Below are positions 1 to 14,036 of a stretch of DNA of 64,000 bases, one piece after another. The notes under the pieces were generated by a model. That model did no database searches, was not told the origin of the DNA, and saw only the letters and a list, made by a program, of their open reading frames with translations. The stretch comes from Baylisascaris procyonis (Eukaryota > Nematoda > Chromadorea > Rhabditida > Ascarididae): assembly GCA_037389465.1 (NCBI GenBank), contig JAZARR010000250.1, positions 1,364,001-1,428,000 on the forward strand. The letters are read 5' to 3'. Numbering within the stretch: the first letter of the stretch is position 1; every line of letters begins with the position of its first letter. A program made the translations under genes and the position numbers.

Positions 1-92
1 GAGGCGAAATATTTTTGTAGAATTTGGCGTGATGATTTTTTCGGCCAACCTATGACATATATAGTTACAGGTAAACAGCGGTCATTTCCGTT

Positions 93-3000
93 ATGCTTCC
101 GGCCGGTCGTACGTTATGCAGAGTCGCTTCACAGCTACGTTTTTATTGCCCCGGTGGAAATTTAGTGCACTGTGTTGGCTTATTATTTCTTCCACAATAT
201 GATGGTGGTGCTTTCAGAGGTATGAGTTTCTTTTCTGTTGTGCTTTTCGATGCATTGCTAGTTCTTAATTTTTTGTCAGCTGTTTAATATTCAGTGGTTG
301 GCGTCGTTCAATGGACGATTAAAACGTGTGGGGATGGGGGAGGAGAGGGGGTAAAAGATGAGGAAGAGAGAAAAGGCACTATTCATGAATTTGAGCTTAC
401 TAGGTCACTTCAGCGTGTTTCATAAAGTTTGTTTTAGGCACCAAATAATCTTCACATTTTTCAATATTAATAATAAACTTTTTTTTTACTAGTAATGAGA
501 TTTTTATGCTAATTTAAATAAAATTTTAAAACAAATCTTCTTGTTTTTTAATTCAAAAAAAAGGATTGATTGAAGCAAAAAAAAAGGCTCACCTCATCTG
601 AAAATTATTGAATTTCGAAATTTCAGGTCGATATCGATCATCAATTTTTCTCGATCAAATTGGTCATATACACACAAGTGTTATAAGGCTTGCAAAACGA
701 GACTACTATGAGATATTAGGATTGAAGAGAGGTGCTTCAGCAAAAGATATCAAAAAAGCCTACTATAAGGTATCATCATTATTTGAATTGTTGCGATCGC
801 ATTTATTAAAACTAAATTATTTAACCAAAAAAAAGATTTTTTTCCTGAACTAAATTAGGTTATAATTTAAATAATAATGAGATAATTTAATCGTGTTTTT
901 TGCAAAATGGATGAAATAAATCCACCGAATATGATTTAATTGCATATGAAAGTTAGTTTATAAATCTATTGTATTTATAGTTTATCCTCTTCTTTGTCAC
1001 TGTCTTTTTTATTCCTCTCATTTTCTTTCGCCGAATATTTACTGCACTATTCGCTAAGCATAATTTTCCACAATGATTTTGTTTTCGCTTCAGTGAAAAA
1101 TTTCTCAAGGAATAAGGGATTTGAATTTTATAATCAATGCTTAATGTCATAATATTTCCTCATAATTAATGTTGTTCTCTTGAATAAATAGTAAATAAAT
1201 GATTAACGGATCAAATAGTGGCGGATATTAGGCAAGGAGAACATAAATCATTGTCGACGCCAAAGTCTATAATAAAGCTTAGAGGGAATTTCCCCCGGGT
1301 AAGTGAAATTTTTAAGAATAAAGAACTAGACGTTAACGCTGCAATCATTGATCTTGATTTCCCCTGTCTTCCACCAGTATATTTACTTATTCAGTAGGTC
1401 TAATGGAAGAGTATTCTCGAATCCTATAGTTCTGCGACAACAGGATAGATTTGTTGCATGAAACATTTTGTTTTAATTTTCCACCTCAGTTCTAAACTAT
1501 ACAGTAAGATGATCCCTGTTCGTTGCGCCCTTTTTAAATGATTTCTTCGATTCTCTAGCTAGTCATGTTTTATGAAGTCTTACGTTTGCTTCATTTTTAA
1601 GCTCGCCAAACAATATCATCCAGATGTCAATAAGGACAAAGATGCAAGTGCACGTTTTCAGGAAGTCTCTGAAGCCTATGAGGTTTGTTACTGATTTCGC
1701 CGGATTTCATTTAGCCAATTAACGAATGATTGAAGAGTTATTAAAATAGCCTAGTTTCCTCCACGCTTTACCACATTATTGGGGACCAGTTTTAAATATT
1801 CTTTTATTATCGATAGCTAAATGATTACTGCTGTGATAAATTTTGCACGAAGATACGCAACGAGGGTCGAGGATGGTAAAAACAATTTGCTTTCAGTAAT
1901 ATTTGTGCGGCAATCATTGTCATGGTAGCTGTACAAATGTTTTCCTCGAAGAGAAAGGAAATCGAATATATCTTGGCACTATTTTAACCTCTTTCAAGAC
2001 CATGACAAAATTTATTCTGGAAATTTTGAGGATTCTTTCTTCAGTGTTTTTCGCTCACCTCAATCACTTCTATCGCCTCTCATATGGCATTATCTCTATT
2101 TCAAGGTGATATCTATGCTTGCTATATCCTATGGAATAGTTTGTTTCCAGGTGTTGAGTGATGATGCAAAACGCGCTCAATATGACCAATTCGGCTCTAA
2201 TTCATTCTATCAACAACAAGCGGCAAGTGGTGCGAGGAATCAAACGGCAGATGGATGGCAATATCAGTCAACAATTGATCCTGAAGAACTTTTCCGAAAA
2301 ATGTTCGGTGAGCTAACTTGATGGGCTTAATATTTATTCCTTTCCTACCTATCGTTTCTGCAAATGCGTTTTTTAAACGATCCTCCATCATCTCCTTATA
2401 TTTATAGTTTTACCGTCATATATTTTCTTCTGCTGTTTGCAGATAAAAAGATGAATATCAATCTTGACATAGTTAGATGAGGTGATGTAAAGAAGGAGGA
2501 AATTAGAATTGTTAAGATTTTTGAACTTTAAACCTTTTTTCAACTATCACTTAGAGTAATTCAATAATTCATAAGAATACTGGACTTTTTATGCTTTTTC
2601 TTGATTATATCGAAAGAGATTCATGCAGATCCATTAAGGTGGACGTAATCCTTTCGCCGATTTTGGGAATCCATTCGGCAATGATTTCGCTGAAACGACG
2701 CATGGATTCAACGCATCGCAACAACATATTATGAATATATCATTTGAAGAGGCAGCACGTGGAGTGACAAAAAATGTTACGCTAAATGTAGTCGAAGATT
2801 GTCCAACATGTCATGGACAGGGTGTACAACCAGGTTATAAAAAGGTATCGGTATATTCAATGCTTATTTATTGATTGCGATGTAGCAACCTTTGCTGAAT
2901 CTGTTTCCTGGTGGAACCTGAAGTCTTTCAGAAACTTTTTTTTTTGATTTCTCGCTTGAAATCTTATGAAAGAGAGGAGGGAGGGGAGACCTTATAGAAA

Positions 3001-6000
3001 TGATAACATCGCGAGTTGATTGCATGCATCTTTCTTTTAGGTTGCTGTCAGATCCAAATCGGCCATTGTAGTTGCGCCGTGTGTTTTTAGGTATCGTGCC
3101 CATACTGCAACGGAACTGGCTTCATTTCACAACAGATGGGAGGATTCTTTATGCAATCGGCATGTGGTCGTTGCCATGGCACAGGTGCTTACAATAAAAA
3201 CCCATGTTTGGAGTGCGAAGGTCATGGTCGCAGCGTGCAGCGAAAAACTGTCGCAGTTAATGTACCTGCGGGTATTGGTGACGGCGAGACTGTACGAATG
3301 AACGTCGGAAAGGTAAGAGTTAATTTCTAATTTGCTACAAAGAACGAGCAATCTTGCTCCTCGTTAATGCCGACAACCAGGCTTTTCTTGGAGGTGAAGA
3401 ATTCCCATCAATTATGACCTGAATGCTGCTATCTCTTCTAAGCGTTCATAATCTAGCACTTAAAATTTTGCAAAATTTTGGTTGCTGTTAAAAGAATTAA
3501 ATCTCTGTTTATATAGGCATATCAGAAAAGAGTAATAGATGTTTATGGGGATGTTGTATCCGATAGTTAATTTGTTCGATTCCAATGAGCGAAAGAACGA
3601 TGAAATAGGTTTACTAGAGTGTTTATATATGTGAATCTTAAGAATTCATATGCTATCTATGAAGAGAACTTAATGCTTGATGAATTAAAGCCTTTTTTTT
3701 TTATTCGTTCAATTTTTAGACGGTCGTTTTCATAACTTTTAAAGTGGCGCCATCGATGCGATTTCGACGTGAAAAATACGATATACATTGCGATGTGGAG
3801 ATTTCGGTAGCACAAGCAGTACTTGGAGGCACAGTTAAGGTATAGTCAAATGATTTATTTGTTGCTATTTTTTTTATTTATTTATTTTTTTTTTTATTAA
3901 TCATCATATTCTTTGATGTTATACAACGACTGTTTCATTCCATATTGTTGGTATGTTTTTGGGGAATTAGTCTCCTCACAGAATGTAAAATTGTCCTCAG
4001 ATATGCATAATGCAGGCATCATTTCTTCTGCTGGTTTTAGGGGAGAGGGAAGAGCCTATGCATTCGAGTTTAATGTGATTGACGCAGTTGCAATTGAATG
4101 AGTCTAACCAAATCCAATTCACAGCCCTGATCGTATTTGATGGGATTGATATTGTTTAATATTCCAAAAAAGTTAATTGCAAGATTGTTGAAGAATATGA
4201 ATTGAGAATTGGTCGTTTAAAATTTAGGTGCCGGGAATCGAACAAGACACATATATTCAAATCCCGGCGGGAACTGGTTCCCATACTCGGATGCGATTAA
4301 CTGGCAAGGGCATTAAGAGGCTTGATTATGCTGGTCATGGCGATCAATATATAAATATCAAAGTTCGTGTACCAAAGTGAGCGTTTCGTTTATTGTTTTT
4401 TTGGTCAGATTATTGAAATAGTGGATGTCAATTGAATGGGAGAGATACCTCTAAGATTAGAGGCAGTGGATGGGATAACTGGGATTTTGTGATATATCTG
4501 TGTGGTTCAGAAGGTCTTCCATTCTGTCTTTACTGCAATAATTTAGGTGAGGAAGCTAGCTGATGTGGAATATTTAAGGGTTTCTGTTTCGGTGGTGCAT
4601 CTTCACCCCTCCATCCCTTTTTCCACTGTAACTCTCACTCGGTATGAAAAGTTAAGAAGTGATGTTGCAATAATTAGTGGGCAATATCTGCTAAAATCGA
4701 GTAAGTTTCGATTGTTTTCGAGTTATTTGCGAACGATCGGTTTTGAAGTTGATTTGACTATTTTAAGGGAAGGGGGGGGGGGGGCAGGGGTTCCAGGTAG
4801 TAAGTGAGACGACGTTTATATTGATGGCAATGCTTGTGATCTGTACTCTAGAATTGCGCATACTGTATACTGTGACAGCAGTTTGATGCGGATACTTACC
4901 ATTTTTTTTTTAACTTTGGATGTTTCCTTAGACGTTTGAACGAGAAGCAAAGGGCACTGATGCAAGCATGGGCTGAGCTCGAGACGGGCATATCGGGTAC
5001 CGTGAATGGAGTCCAGAACACCGTCGACGGTTAGCTTATTTGTTATATGTTGATATTTTAATGACATTTCATGAGAGAATTTAATTCATAAAAGATAATT
5101 TTCATGACTTATTCAAAAAAATTTTCTCTGAAGTATTTTTATCCCTCCATTCCTCATGGATTCTTTTTTCTGATGTAGTTCAATAGTGTGAATCGTCATT
5201 GAAAATGACATTTGTGCAATATTTTAATAACGAATGTGAAGAAACATGCGCGAACACTATGCTAGTGTTTAATGATGAAATTTCGCGTTTTCTGGTTTAT
5301 GATAGGTCAGTCTACAACATGAGTCGAGGTTCCCTGGAGTGAGGAAGAGCCACTGGCTCAAGTGGTGTCAGTAGCAAAAGTTTTTGCTACGTTGACTCGT
5401 TTCAGTGGAGTTATAAATAACCTTCAAGTCTGAGAGCCGTCTTTCAGTTCCGTTTTATATATCCATGTGAGCGCATCACTGCGAGTTTATTTATGAACGC
5501 TGATAGCTGTGTACGAGCTAAAAATCAGACTTTGCTAGGCGATTGAAGCAAGCGTCTTAAACGACGATCTAGATTCGTTAAGGTGAACCGTGCCTCTATG
5601 GGTTTTTAATCTGTTTGTAACGTTTTTTTAATTGTCTTTAAAAGTTTAGAAAATGGATTTGAAGGGAAGTGTGGTACTTATTTAGGCATCTAGTGGCATT
5701 CCTTCTTCGTTCTGATGTTGTTTTGGTTTTAGGTAGAGAGACAAAGGAGAAGCCCAAAAGGGCGACGGTTGTGGAGGATGAGGAGGAAAATAGAGAGCTG
5801 AACGAAGAAGGAACAGCCAAAGAGAGCATTTTGGGGCGTATTAAGAAAGCTATTTTTGGATAATTATATGATCTGATTGATATTCTTTCGTTTTGATGAA
5901 GAGGAAGAACAAGAGGTATATTCTCTAAGAAAATTTCACTTATATTATCTATATTTTTCGTTTTTTATACAAGGAAATATTTCGGGAATCATAAAGAATT

Positions 6001-6637
6001 TCATTTCTCTCATTTAAGTATCTTTTTTTTTATTGCTAGAGTGATTTGTTTTAAAATATTATGGAATTGATCTTTATTTTGGTGAATCTCGATCTTTGTT
6101 AACGCACTTACTTTTTTACCGTCATCGAACTTCGGTAAATTTATGTTTTTTTTTTTTGAGAAAAAAAAAACACGTGACATTGAACCGAAGTAAATTCTAT
6201 CAAATTATGAATTCATGGGTGGCACTTGAATCTGTAAAATAGCTATGTACTTGTTTTTTTCATCTAATATTTATTTCTTTAAATAGCTAATCTTCGACTG
6301 GTATAAACTTGATCCCACTCTCATTTGAATTGGAATTGAGATCTGTCAAATAGCTAATCTTATCCTAGATCCATTATTTGTGTGATATGTGGAGGTGATG
6401 TATAATTTATGAGATGGCGTTTGCTGATCGTTTATTCGCTTCATTTCAGGGCAGAAGTTCTCCGTTGATCCAACAGGTTTAACTTCTCGGATAAGGGAGT
6501 TGTTGCGGGATGATTATCGATATGAATCTAAGCAACGAACCGAGAAGCACTCTTCCTCTTCCGCCAAATCAGCCGATGGCACTACGAAAGATGAAGAAGA
6601 TGCTGAAAAAGCGAAAAAGAAATCCTTTTCTTCGTAG
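93..6637 (+). CDS. dnj-10: Mitochondrial DnaJ/Hsp40 co-chaperone, TID1 (DNAJA3) type
   Basis: Co-chaperone that stimulates mitochondrial Hsp70 and delivers substrates to it. Exons: 93-219, 627-769, 1602-1682, 2151-2307, 2639-2844, 3091-3312, 3720-3839, 4228-4376, 4932-5029, then either 5733-5863 (stop TAA, 477 aa) or 6450-6637 (stop TAG, 496 aa). Every junction is GT-AG and phase-consistent. Residues 1-66 resemble a cleavable mitochondrial leader and end in a stretch ([17 protein letters not shown]) close to human TID1. The J domain covers about 68-133 with HPD at 96-98. A Gly/Phe-rich linker follows. Four CxxCxGxG zinc motifs start at Cys224, Cys241, Cys263 and Cys277, then come the C-terminal substrate-binding domains. 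The 477-residue length matches human TID1-L. A TTACAG at 65-70 could be a spliced-leader acceptor for the ATG at 93. Family assignment is secure; the symbol rests on C. elegans orthology from memory. Confidence 0.93.
5733..5863 (+). CDS. dnj-10: Alternative last exon A of the DnaJ gene (short C-terminus)
   Basis: The exon enters in phase 1 after TTTTAG, exactly matching the phase-1 donor at 5030. It encodes an acidic and basic linker ending in [11 protein letters not shown] before TAA. That ending resembles the human TID1-S tail (FLSKLKKMFTS), which supports this as a real terminus. If the exon 9 donor is not used, the protein stops at the TAG at 5032-5034, two codons later. No canonical AATAAA was seen close behind the stop, only weaker ATAAAG-like variants. 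Confidence 0.8.
6450..6637 (+). CDS. dnj-10: Alternative last exon B of the DnaJ gene (long charged C-terminus)
   Basis: A second in-phase terminal exon follows a strong CATTTCAG acceptor at 6442-6449. It also enters in phase 1, so it can replace exon A without changing frame. It encodes about 62 residues, rich in Lys, Glu and Ser, ending KAKKKSFSS before TAG at 6635-6637. An AATAAA lies at 6760-6765. The sequence keeps a coding pattern and has no stop in frame, but no homologue of this tail is recognised. Confidence 0.65.
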
Positions 6638-6759
6638 TACCATTCATATTTTTTCTATTCGTTTTTTTGCATAGATTGGTTTAAGCATTTATATTCATAA
6701 AAATCGTTTTTAAAGTTGAAAAATTTTTTTCCGATTTCTTCTTCCTTTATTAGGATTTC

Positions 6760-6765
6760 AATAAA
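6760..6765 (+). promoter_or_regulatory. Poly(A) signal AATAAA of the DnaJ gene
   Basis: AATAAA stands about 123 bases after the stop of the long isoform, at a fitting distance for a nematode 3' UTR. It would serve the transcript ending in exon B. Confidence 0.5.
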
Positions 6766-8274
6766 AACTAGAATGTTTTTCTCATTGTTTTATTTCATCT
6801 AGGTGCTAGAGACTAAGAGAATAAAGAATTTAAAATCGCTCGGGGCTGTTAAATTTTACCTATTTCAATTTAAATATGGAGATTGAATTTAAAAATTTTC
6901 CTCAGATTTGGAAATATTTCACTTATTGCTGGAATAACGATTAAAACACTAAATAGATAGTTGCCAACAAATATAATGTTTACTTGAACAAAATGCTTTC
7001 AATGATTGAAATTACTAAGGAAAAGTTGAACGAAAATATTGCCGCATTCTTCTTCCCATTATGTTTTACACTACCGGTTTTTGTTGTTGTGCTCATTTGC
7101 TTGTTAAACTGGTTGTCAGTTTTCTTTTCTTTTTTTTTCTATTCTTTTCGCCAGTTCAGCTAGATTTTTAGACCTTATTCTATCATCGAAAAATTTACGA
7201 TAATTTAGCATCGCGTTATTTGACTATATTTCTTTCTTTTATCTCGGCTTGTTGGATTAACTTATGAGAGCTGAACGTCTCAGCTGTGCACAGTTGCAAC
7301 GTCTTCTATGAGAGGATGATTTCTCGAAAATTGTTGGTTTAAATGCTATCAGTGTTTAATTTAATAAGAGACAAGGATTGTGGTGAATGGCTGATTTCGG
7401 ATTGAGTAAGACAAAATAGAGATTATGTTACAGTCAAGTAACCTTTCGAAGTTGGCGGTTCTTAGTTGAACTGCGCATAACAATAAGAGACAATTTTTGA
7501 GTAGTACAAAGGTTGGCCGGTTGGTAGTGTGTCTATAAGCTATATTAAGCGAGCTTTAAATAATTTCGAGCAGCATTTTAAACTTTCTTACTGCAACATT
7601 TTTTGAGAGACAGAGAGCTTTCTATTGGTCGCTAACAGCAAATGAATGTGGGGCGATTACCTGCAGATCGAAATTTTCTTATTATGTATCGAATTGATAC
7701 GCGGTTTGAATAGTGATTGCCTTCAGTGCTGTCTGTTGTTGAATTAAAAGTAGTGTTCTTTTTTTTTGGTTATGCTTATGTATCTATACGCATTCGATTA
7801 AGCTCTTTTAAAATACACAAATGAAATCGTGAATATTGTTCACCCACATTAATTACTCGCCTTGATAGAATCTTTTTGCATGAGTTGATAATGAGTTGAT
7901 TTATTGGGAAGTTTTTTCAACAACATATCGAGTTTGTTCAACATATTCAAATTATTCATTATGTAGGAAAAAATATTCAGTTCAATTTCGATGTGTTTGA
8001 TTTATTTAATGATCAATGAAAAATAGCGGTCGGCAACTAAATTTGACTAATAAAATCGAGTGCTACTATTCGTTCCGTTTTAAAAAATATGCAAAAATTC
8101 AGAGCAATCAGTGCAGTTATATGATCACTCACATATTCGCTCATATAAATTTTCATGGACTGTTTTTTGCATATTCTAATTCCATCAAATAGCAGTTTCG
8201 TCTTCTTGTGCTACGAATAACTGATAGCATTTTACAAGCATTATAATACAACATAAATCATTTTGCGATAATAA

Positions 8275-8343
<69 letters not shown>

Positions 8344-8357
8344 AGTTTGGAAGAAAA
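6766..8357. other. Convergent spacer between DnaJ (+) and the GST gene (-)
   Basis: About 1.6 kb of AT-rich sequence between two convergent 3' ends. It holds a (TA)n tract at 8277-8338. No coding exon, tRNA or other RNA gene was recognised on either strand. Confidence 0.6.
8277..8338. repeat. (TA)n microsatellite
   Basis: About 31 uninterrupted TA units, directly behind the 3' end of the left GST gene. Length in the assembly may be unreliable for such tracts. Confidence 0.95.
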
Positions 8358-11300
8358 TCAGCGTTTATCTTCCTTAGCTCCGATGTCATAATTAGGTTGT
8401 CCGACGATGAATCCATCAAGAAATCTCAAAAGTTCGGCTTGTTTTGGTCGCACAGCGATAACCTGTAATCGAGAAAATCACTAGGTCAGCTAACACATTC
8501 GACAGATTTATCAACTGATTACTTCAATTACTATTGCGTACTTATCTGAAGTTTCTAGAAGTAACAAATTTTTACTTGATGGTTTTATTACTTCAGGATG
8601 GCATTAAAGCTGAATTATTGTGTTGTTTCTCACAGCTGCTTAGGGGTAAGGCAGAGGAAAAATTCCAGCAAGCCTATTTTGAAATTAACGCATACCTCAG
8701 GCAATAGGCTCATTCTTTTGTACCATTGTGTGAGATGTGGGAAACGTTCTGCTCCCACTAAATTTGTAAGATTATATTCCATTGCTTTCGGATGATCCGT
8801 AAAAACGACGAGTCGCTCATAAATCGGAAATATTAAATAATCGGCAAAGCTGGCATGATCACCTGAATTTCATTTAATATTTCAACAATTGAGTACCATT
8901 ACGGTTATACTATGATGTCATTTCGTTCATCCAATTTGCGTTTGTCGTTTAATGTGTTATTTTCGCGAAAAATGAGTTCATTTTTGTAGTTTCGTGATAA
9001 TTCATGGAAGCTGTCGAACTTCCTCAATTTCTCGACCACCTCTTAGCTTTGATTGGGAGGGAAGGTGGTTGTAAATAAATTTTTGAGATTCTTTGTTAAT
9101 CATTCTCACTGGACAATAGAAAAAAATTTCAATACTCTTTATAAAGTTCTTAGCTTTGCACTCTTAATCTAAACCTTTTGTCATCGCACCATAATTTATA
9201 AACTATTGCGGATCTACTAAATCTTGCAAGAAAAAATAGCACTTACTATCGGAAATTATTATCATTTTTGAGAGATAATTTTTTTCTCGACATTTTAGCA
9301 GAAATGGAGTGTCGATTTTTAAAATTTTCTTAATTTATTATCAAAACGAGCAGTTGGATCATCGATATAGATCCATCTTTTTACCATCGACATATGTTGA
9401 AGGCCAAAGCGACATCTAAATATAAAAGGTGCTGAAATTGAAATCCACGTCGACCGCTCGACTTTATCGGTTCTAATTCAAAGTGATCTCAAAATCTTAT
9501 CGCATACCTCCGAGGAATTTATCTTTTAAAAGCGATTCCACATGTAGAAGATCTTTTTCAAGCAATTCGTGTTGTTCATCGCGTTGTTCGGATTTCGATC
9601 GCAAAAGTGCTATCAATGGACCCATAAACTGAAATCGCTCTTATAATATCACCTTCATTGATAAACGATCCTAACAAGAATTAATGAAGAAATGGTATTT
9701 AAGAAACAATGAGTTTTGTGGCTTGATTTCAGTTTGTAAGCATTTTACTATTCGTTTGCAGAAGTCGATTTCAACTACTGTCGATTGGTTTCAGCTCCCC
9801 CACAGTATGTTGCGATATAAAAACTGTGTTTTGCATAGTTTCTAGCTTCGCGTTATACGGGTGTGGAATTTGCTTTCCACCGAAACCCTTAATGCTTTGA
9901 ATCTTTCAGCTTTTAATCTAGTGGTTGAATCTTTTCGATCAACACACTACTGCTGCTCTTGTGTATTAAATGTCTACTCTTCTCTACCGTATCTACCGTA
10001 TCACTCGTCTGTACCGTACTTTTATGAAAGATTATTCACATACTTTTGAATGTATTCCCATTTTAGGGGGCTTTGAAAGAAAGATATAAAAGAGATAAAT
10101 AAAGTTATTCAACAGAGTGAATTCGCTTTAAAATTGTTTTAAAAATTTGTTGATTTATTGCTTAAAAAAAGAATATACTGTGAAAGATTGTTCGAAAAGT
10201 ATCCTTTGAATGGCTCGTTCATAGGGATCATTAGGTAGAATTGAAGTTGCCGGAAGGAGTTCATCCAAATATTGAGGTATAATGGCCGACTCAACAAGTA
10301 CCTAAAATTTAATTTATTCATTAAAAGTTTTCAACGGATATCAAGCGAATCGACGACGTTGTTAGGATTAATGAAGTGCACCGTGAAGTGCTAGTTGTAT
10401 GCTTAGCTGCAGTATCCTTCAAGCATCTGAGCAATGAAATACGGTTTGAATAGAACGAAGAAACATAACGCATTCAATATGCATAAGAATACATACAGGT
10501 GAGAGCATTCTTCGTTTAAGGTTGACAATTTTGACAAATATAAAAAAAAAAAACTTTTGAAATTTAGTGCATTATGCCTAATTTTTTTTGAGTGAAATGT
10601 GCACTATTTTCAACATTTTTTTTAAAATAAAATAATCAAATATTTTTCAAATACAATTTTTCACAAATCTAAAATTTTTAGAATATTGATGTTAAATTTT
10701 GATAATATTAATGCGAAATTTTTTTTAACACATCGAAAATTTTTTTTTCAATTTTTCTCAAATCCATTTCTTTTGAGAAATTTCCCATTTTTTAAAAATT
10801 GTTCTCATTATTCAATAATCTATTCGGCTTACATTTTGGTCATATTGACTAATAGCATTAACGTTTTTTATACGACAATATTACCACCTTTCCATCATGT
10901 TCGAGTATAGGCACTTTCTTGTCTGGATGTATTTCTCCAAACCATTCGGGTTTCTCTTTCAAATTTATAAACACCACTTCAGCTCTGCAACGTATAATTT
11001 ATCGCATTATTCTGCAATAATAGTAATAATAATTATAATTATAATTATAATATATAAAAATTCATCAAAGTTTCTTTGGTTTCACTGTAAAATTTACTTG
11101 AAAGCTGATGATTTTCTCTTAATTAACAATTTTGAATACCGAATGCTTCAAACTTCTTCCAGGAATTACTATCACCGCTTAGATGCGAATGATTCACAAT
11201 GAAATCAGCAAAAAAAAAAAAAAAAAAAAAAATTGAATTCAAATAACGACAATTATTTTAAATGAAGGCACCAACTTGATGTTTTTCTTTGCTAAATAAA

Positions 11301-11384
11301 TCAAAATTCTTTCAGTGAATGGACAAAAACGCATTCCATACACTCGGAATTGACCCGATTGTAATGGTCTTGGTCGTGCATCTC
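8358..11384 (-). CDS. Omega-class glutathione transferase, left tandem copy
   Basis: Omega GSTs are cytosolic or secreted thiol transferases and dehydroascorbate reductases with a catalytic cysteine. Exons in transcript order: 11276-11384, 10888-10984, 10179-10301, 9508-9628, 8696-8862, 8358-8462 (stop TGA). All are GT-AG and in phase. The thioredoxin-like domain carries RFCPFTER, with Cys in the omega active-site position, then [19 protein letters not shown] and the ESAIIPQYLDE stretch. The helical C-domain ends in VGQPNYDIGA plus a short charged tail. The first coding exon is not certain: the first listed exon needs a phase-1 partner. The best candidate is 12423-12480, which would give a hydrophobic leader ending SKLG before a weak GTACTT donor. 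The gene is closely related to its right neighbour and was probably formed by tandem duplication. Confidence 0.88.
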
Positions 11385-14036
11385 CTAAAAGTAGACAAAT
11401 TTACATATTCAGCACATCAATTTTGATCATTGAAATCAATTTTTATAAAATATTAGCGCTAATGGCTTGAATAGCTAATTTATAATCAATTATAATTTAT
11501 AATTTATAAGTCTCTTTAGAATTTAATGGAAATAATTTTGTCATAATGGCCATTTTCTTCATTCACAGATGAAAATGAACGTGAATTATTAGAAAAATTG
11601 ATTTCTATATGGTAATGAATGACTCAATTCTTTTTCGATCATCAATTGGAAGCATTCTGATAAGTTTCTTTTAGAGAATTACAAAAGCAATTAAGCAACT
11701 TTTGAAAAATATTTAAAAATAAAGTAAAATAAAAATTCTTAATAAATATTTAATTCTGAAAGTAAAAATTTACGAGTGAGTAATAGCGAATTTTTTGTGC
11801 AAACAAATGATATATCGCAATTGCTTTTATATTTTATAAAATTTATACTCTTTGGCTATTTAAAAAAATAAATAAATAAATAAAACGTAAATGCATCATA
11901 GCATTGAAATCATATTAAAGTCATATCTTTGGCTCTCATCATATTAAAACATTAGTCATCAAACCTTTCTTGAGCGATTTCGTTTCTAAACCGACAAAAA
12001 GTTTGTCGCTTATTGTTTTCTCGGCTATTATCGCTGAAAATTTCACAAATATCGGTGATTAATACAAGACGTGATATATAGCAATCATATTTAATCGTCA
12101 ATTGTTATTATCAGCAATTGATATTTAAAAAAAAGAATCGTACACAATGCGTATAACCCCGTAGTTATTTGAATATACTAGAATATACAAAATATTCATA
12201 GAAAATATTCATCTGAAATCTAAAGGAAAATTCGCATAACTCATGCATGAATATTTGCTGGAGAATTCTTTTTCGCTGAGAATTTGTTTTCATTTTCTCG
12301 AAGAAAAAAAAACCGGTTGTTAGAAAACGTTAAAACCAGCTGGTTGTCAATTTGAATGCAGCTGTCAATATTAATAAGAGCTATCGTTTAATATACGATA
12401 GATACGAATAATGTGCAAGTACCTAATTTTGAAAAAAAACAAACAACGAACATCATTAAAACTTGTATCGTTAGCAACATCGATTAGCGTCATCATACAC
12501 ACAATAATATGAACATCAACACAAATTAATTGTCGTTGAAAAAAAACATCTACGATTTATTTTTTGCAAAAATTTTCATAGTATATTGTGTATGATATAA
12601 GGAGCTTTAGGATTGTATTTCGTCGTTTTGAATCTAGAATTTATGCAATCAATCCCAAAGTGGAGTACAACATCTGAGCAAAAAGCTTTCGATAAAAACC
12701 TTCAAAATTCCTCTTGAATAGTTGTTATATTTGCAAATCGCTTACATAGTATTACGAATTGAACGCCAATATAAAACCATAAGATTGCAGTAGTCATATT
12801 TTGTTGGCGATTTGTGTTCTCAATTCCTTGTCACGAAATATAGGTCGATTGTCTATTGATTATATTAATCTATCCTGTGCTAGAAAGGTATGATTTTAGC
12901 TCATTTTGAACGTGAGATAACTAGCTTCTTTCTGAAGAGAACAAACTCTATAGGTGCGAACCTTATAAAAATTAAGAAAAATCAACTTTGTGAAGTAATT
13001 AAACGAATAATTTTTTTCTTAATATAATTTAGTTTTTTATTGTGCTCATCGAATATTTGTTCACTTTATTTTATTCTATATGAAGATTTCTCAATATAAG
13101 ATGAAAAATGGATTTGTTACTATTTCTATTTATTATTATATTTATTATAAATTTTAAATCATACTCTTAATAAATTTATTTGCTAAAATCTTAATGATTC
13201 AATATAAATATTATTATAAATAAATCTTAGAGTCAGAATAAGTAAATATAAAAAGGAGTGATAAGAAATTTTGATTTAAGAAGAAAAAAGAATAAAATTA
13301 ATCGAATAAACGAATAGAACAAAAATTATTTTGATGAATAAAAGAAAAGTTTGAGAAAGTTTGAGAAATTAATGAATGCCAGACGAAAAAAAAAATAATA
13401 ACGGAGAATTTATTGGCCTTGATTTATAGAAACAAAGTTTTTTATCAGTTACATCTCATCCAAGTTGTTAGTAATAATGTTTCTAAGTGAGTGCACATTT
13501 GCTACGACGTTTTTTTTTCAAGAAATTTTTTCAATTCATGAAAACTTATTGTTTAAATAGCTTTACCATTAAATATTTTTAAATAAATAATACTCTCAAA
13601 TAAATAGTGAATACCAAATAAAAAATTATTAAATAATACCTGTGCAAATCAGGTGCCACCAATAAGTTTCGTGTTTCGATCTACACAATCATAAGCGACG
13701 ACTCTGAACGTCGTGCAAATAAATGCTTTACGAATGAGCCGAATTCTTAGTCGTTTGCGGTTAAAAACAACGAAAAAAAAAATTTTTGACTTCAAAGAAC
13801 CAGTTTCCACATAAAAGCATTATGATTCTAGTCGATGAGCATTCCACTAACTGGGCATTAGATTTCTCAGTATCATCTATAAAACACCTATTAGATAGCA
13901 TCCACTATCCAATATGAAAACCTTACAATCGAAAATAACGTCATCTATTGAGACGGAAAATATTAACAACTTCTCTACTCTGCAAATTTCGAATTACTCA
14001 TAAAATTTGTTGAAATAATTCACTCAAACAATAAAT
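11385..14036. other. Spacer between the two omega GST genes
   Basis: About 2.6 kb of very AT-rich sequence upstream of the left GST gene. Apart from the candidate leader exon at 12423-12480 it shows only short A or T runs, with no convincing exon or RNA gene. Confidence 0.55.
12423..12480 (-). CDS. Candidate first exon of the left omega GST (signal-peptide-like)
   Basis: An ATG at 12480 opens 19 codons that end in phase 1 at 12423, as the next GST exon requires. The residues (MLLTIQVLMMFVVCFFSKL) are strongly hydrophobic and could serve as a signal peptide, giving a secreted GST. The donor GTACTT is weak and the intron would be about 1 kb. I found no better phase-1 start between 11385 and 13850, but a non-homologous first exon is hard to recognise by eye. 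Confidence 0.3.

Noticed and set aside
3560..3600. Possible tRNA T-loop (GTTCGATTCC)
   Set aside because: No matching acceptor stem, anticodon arm or D arm around it.
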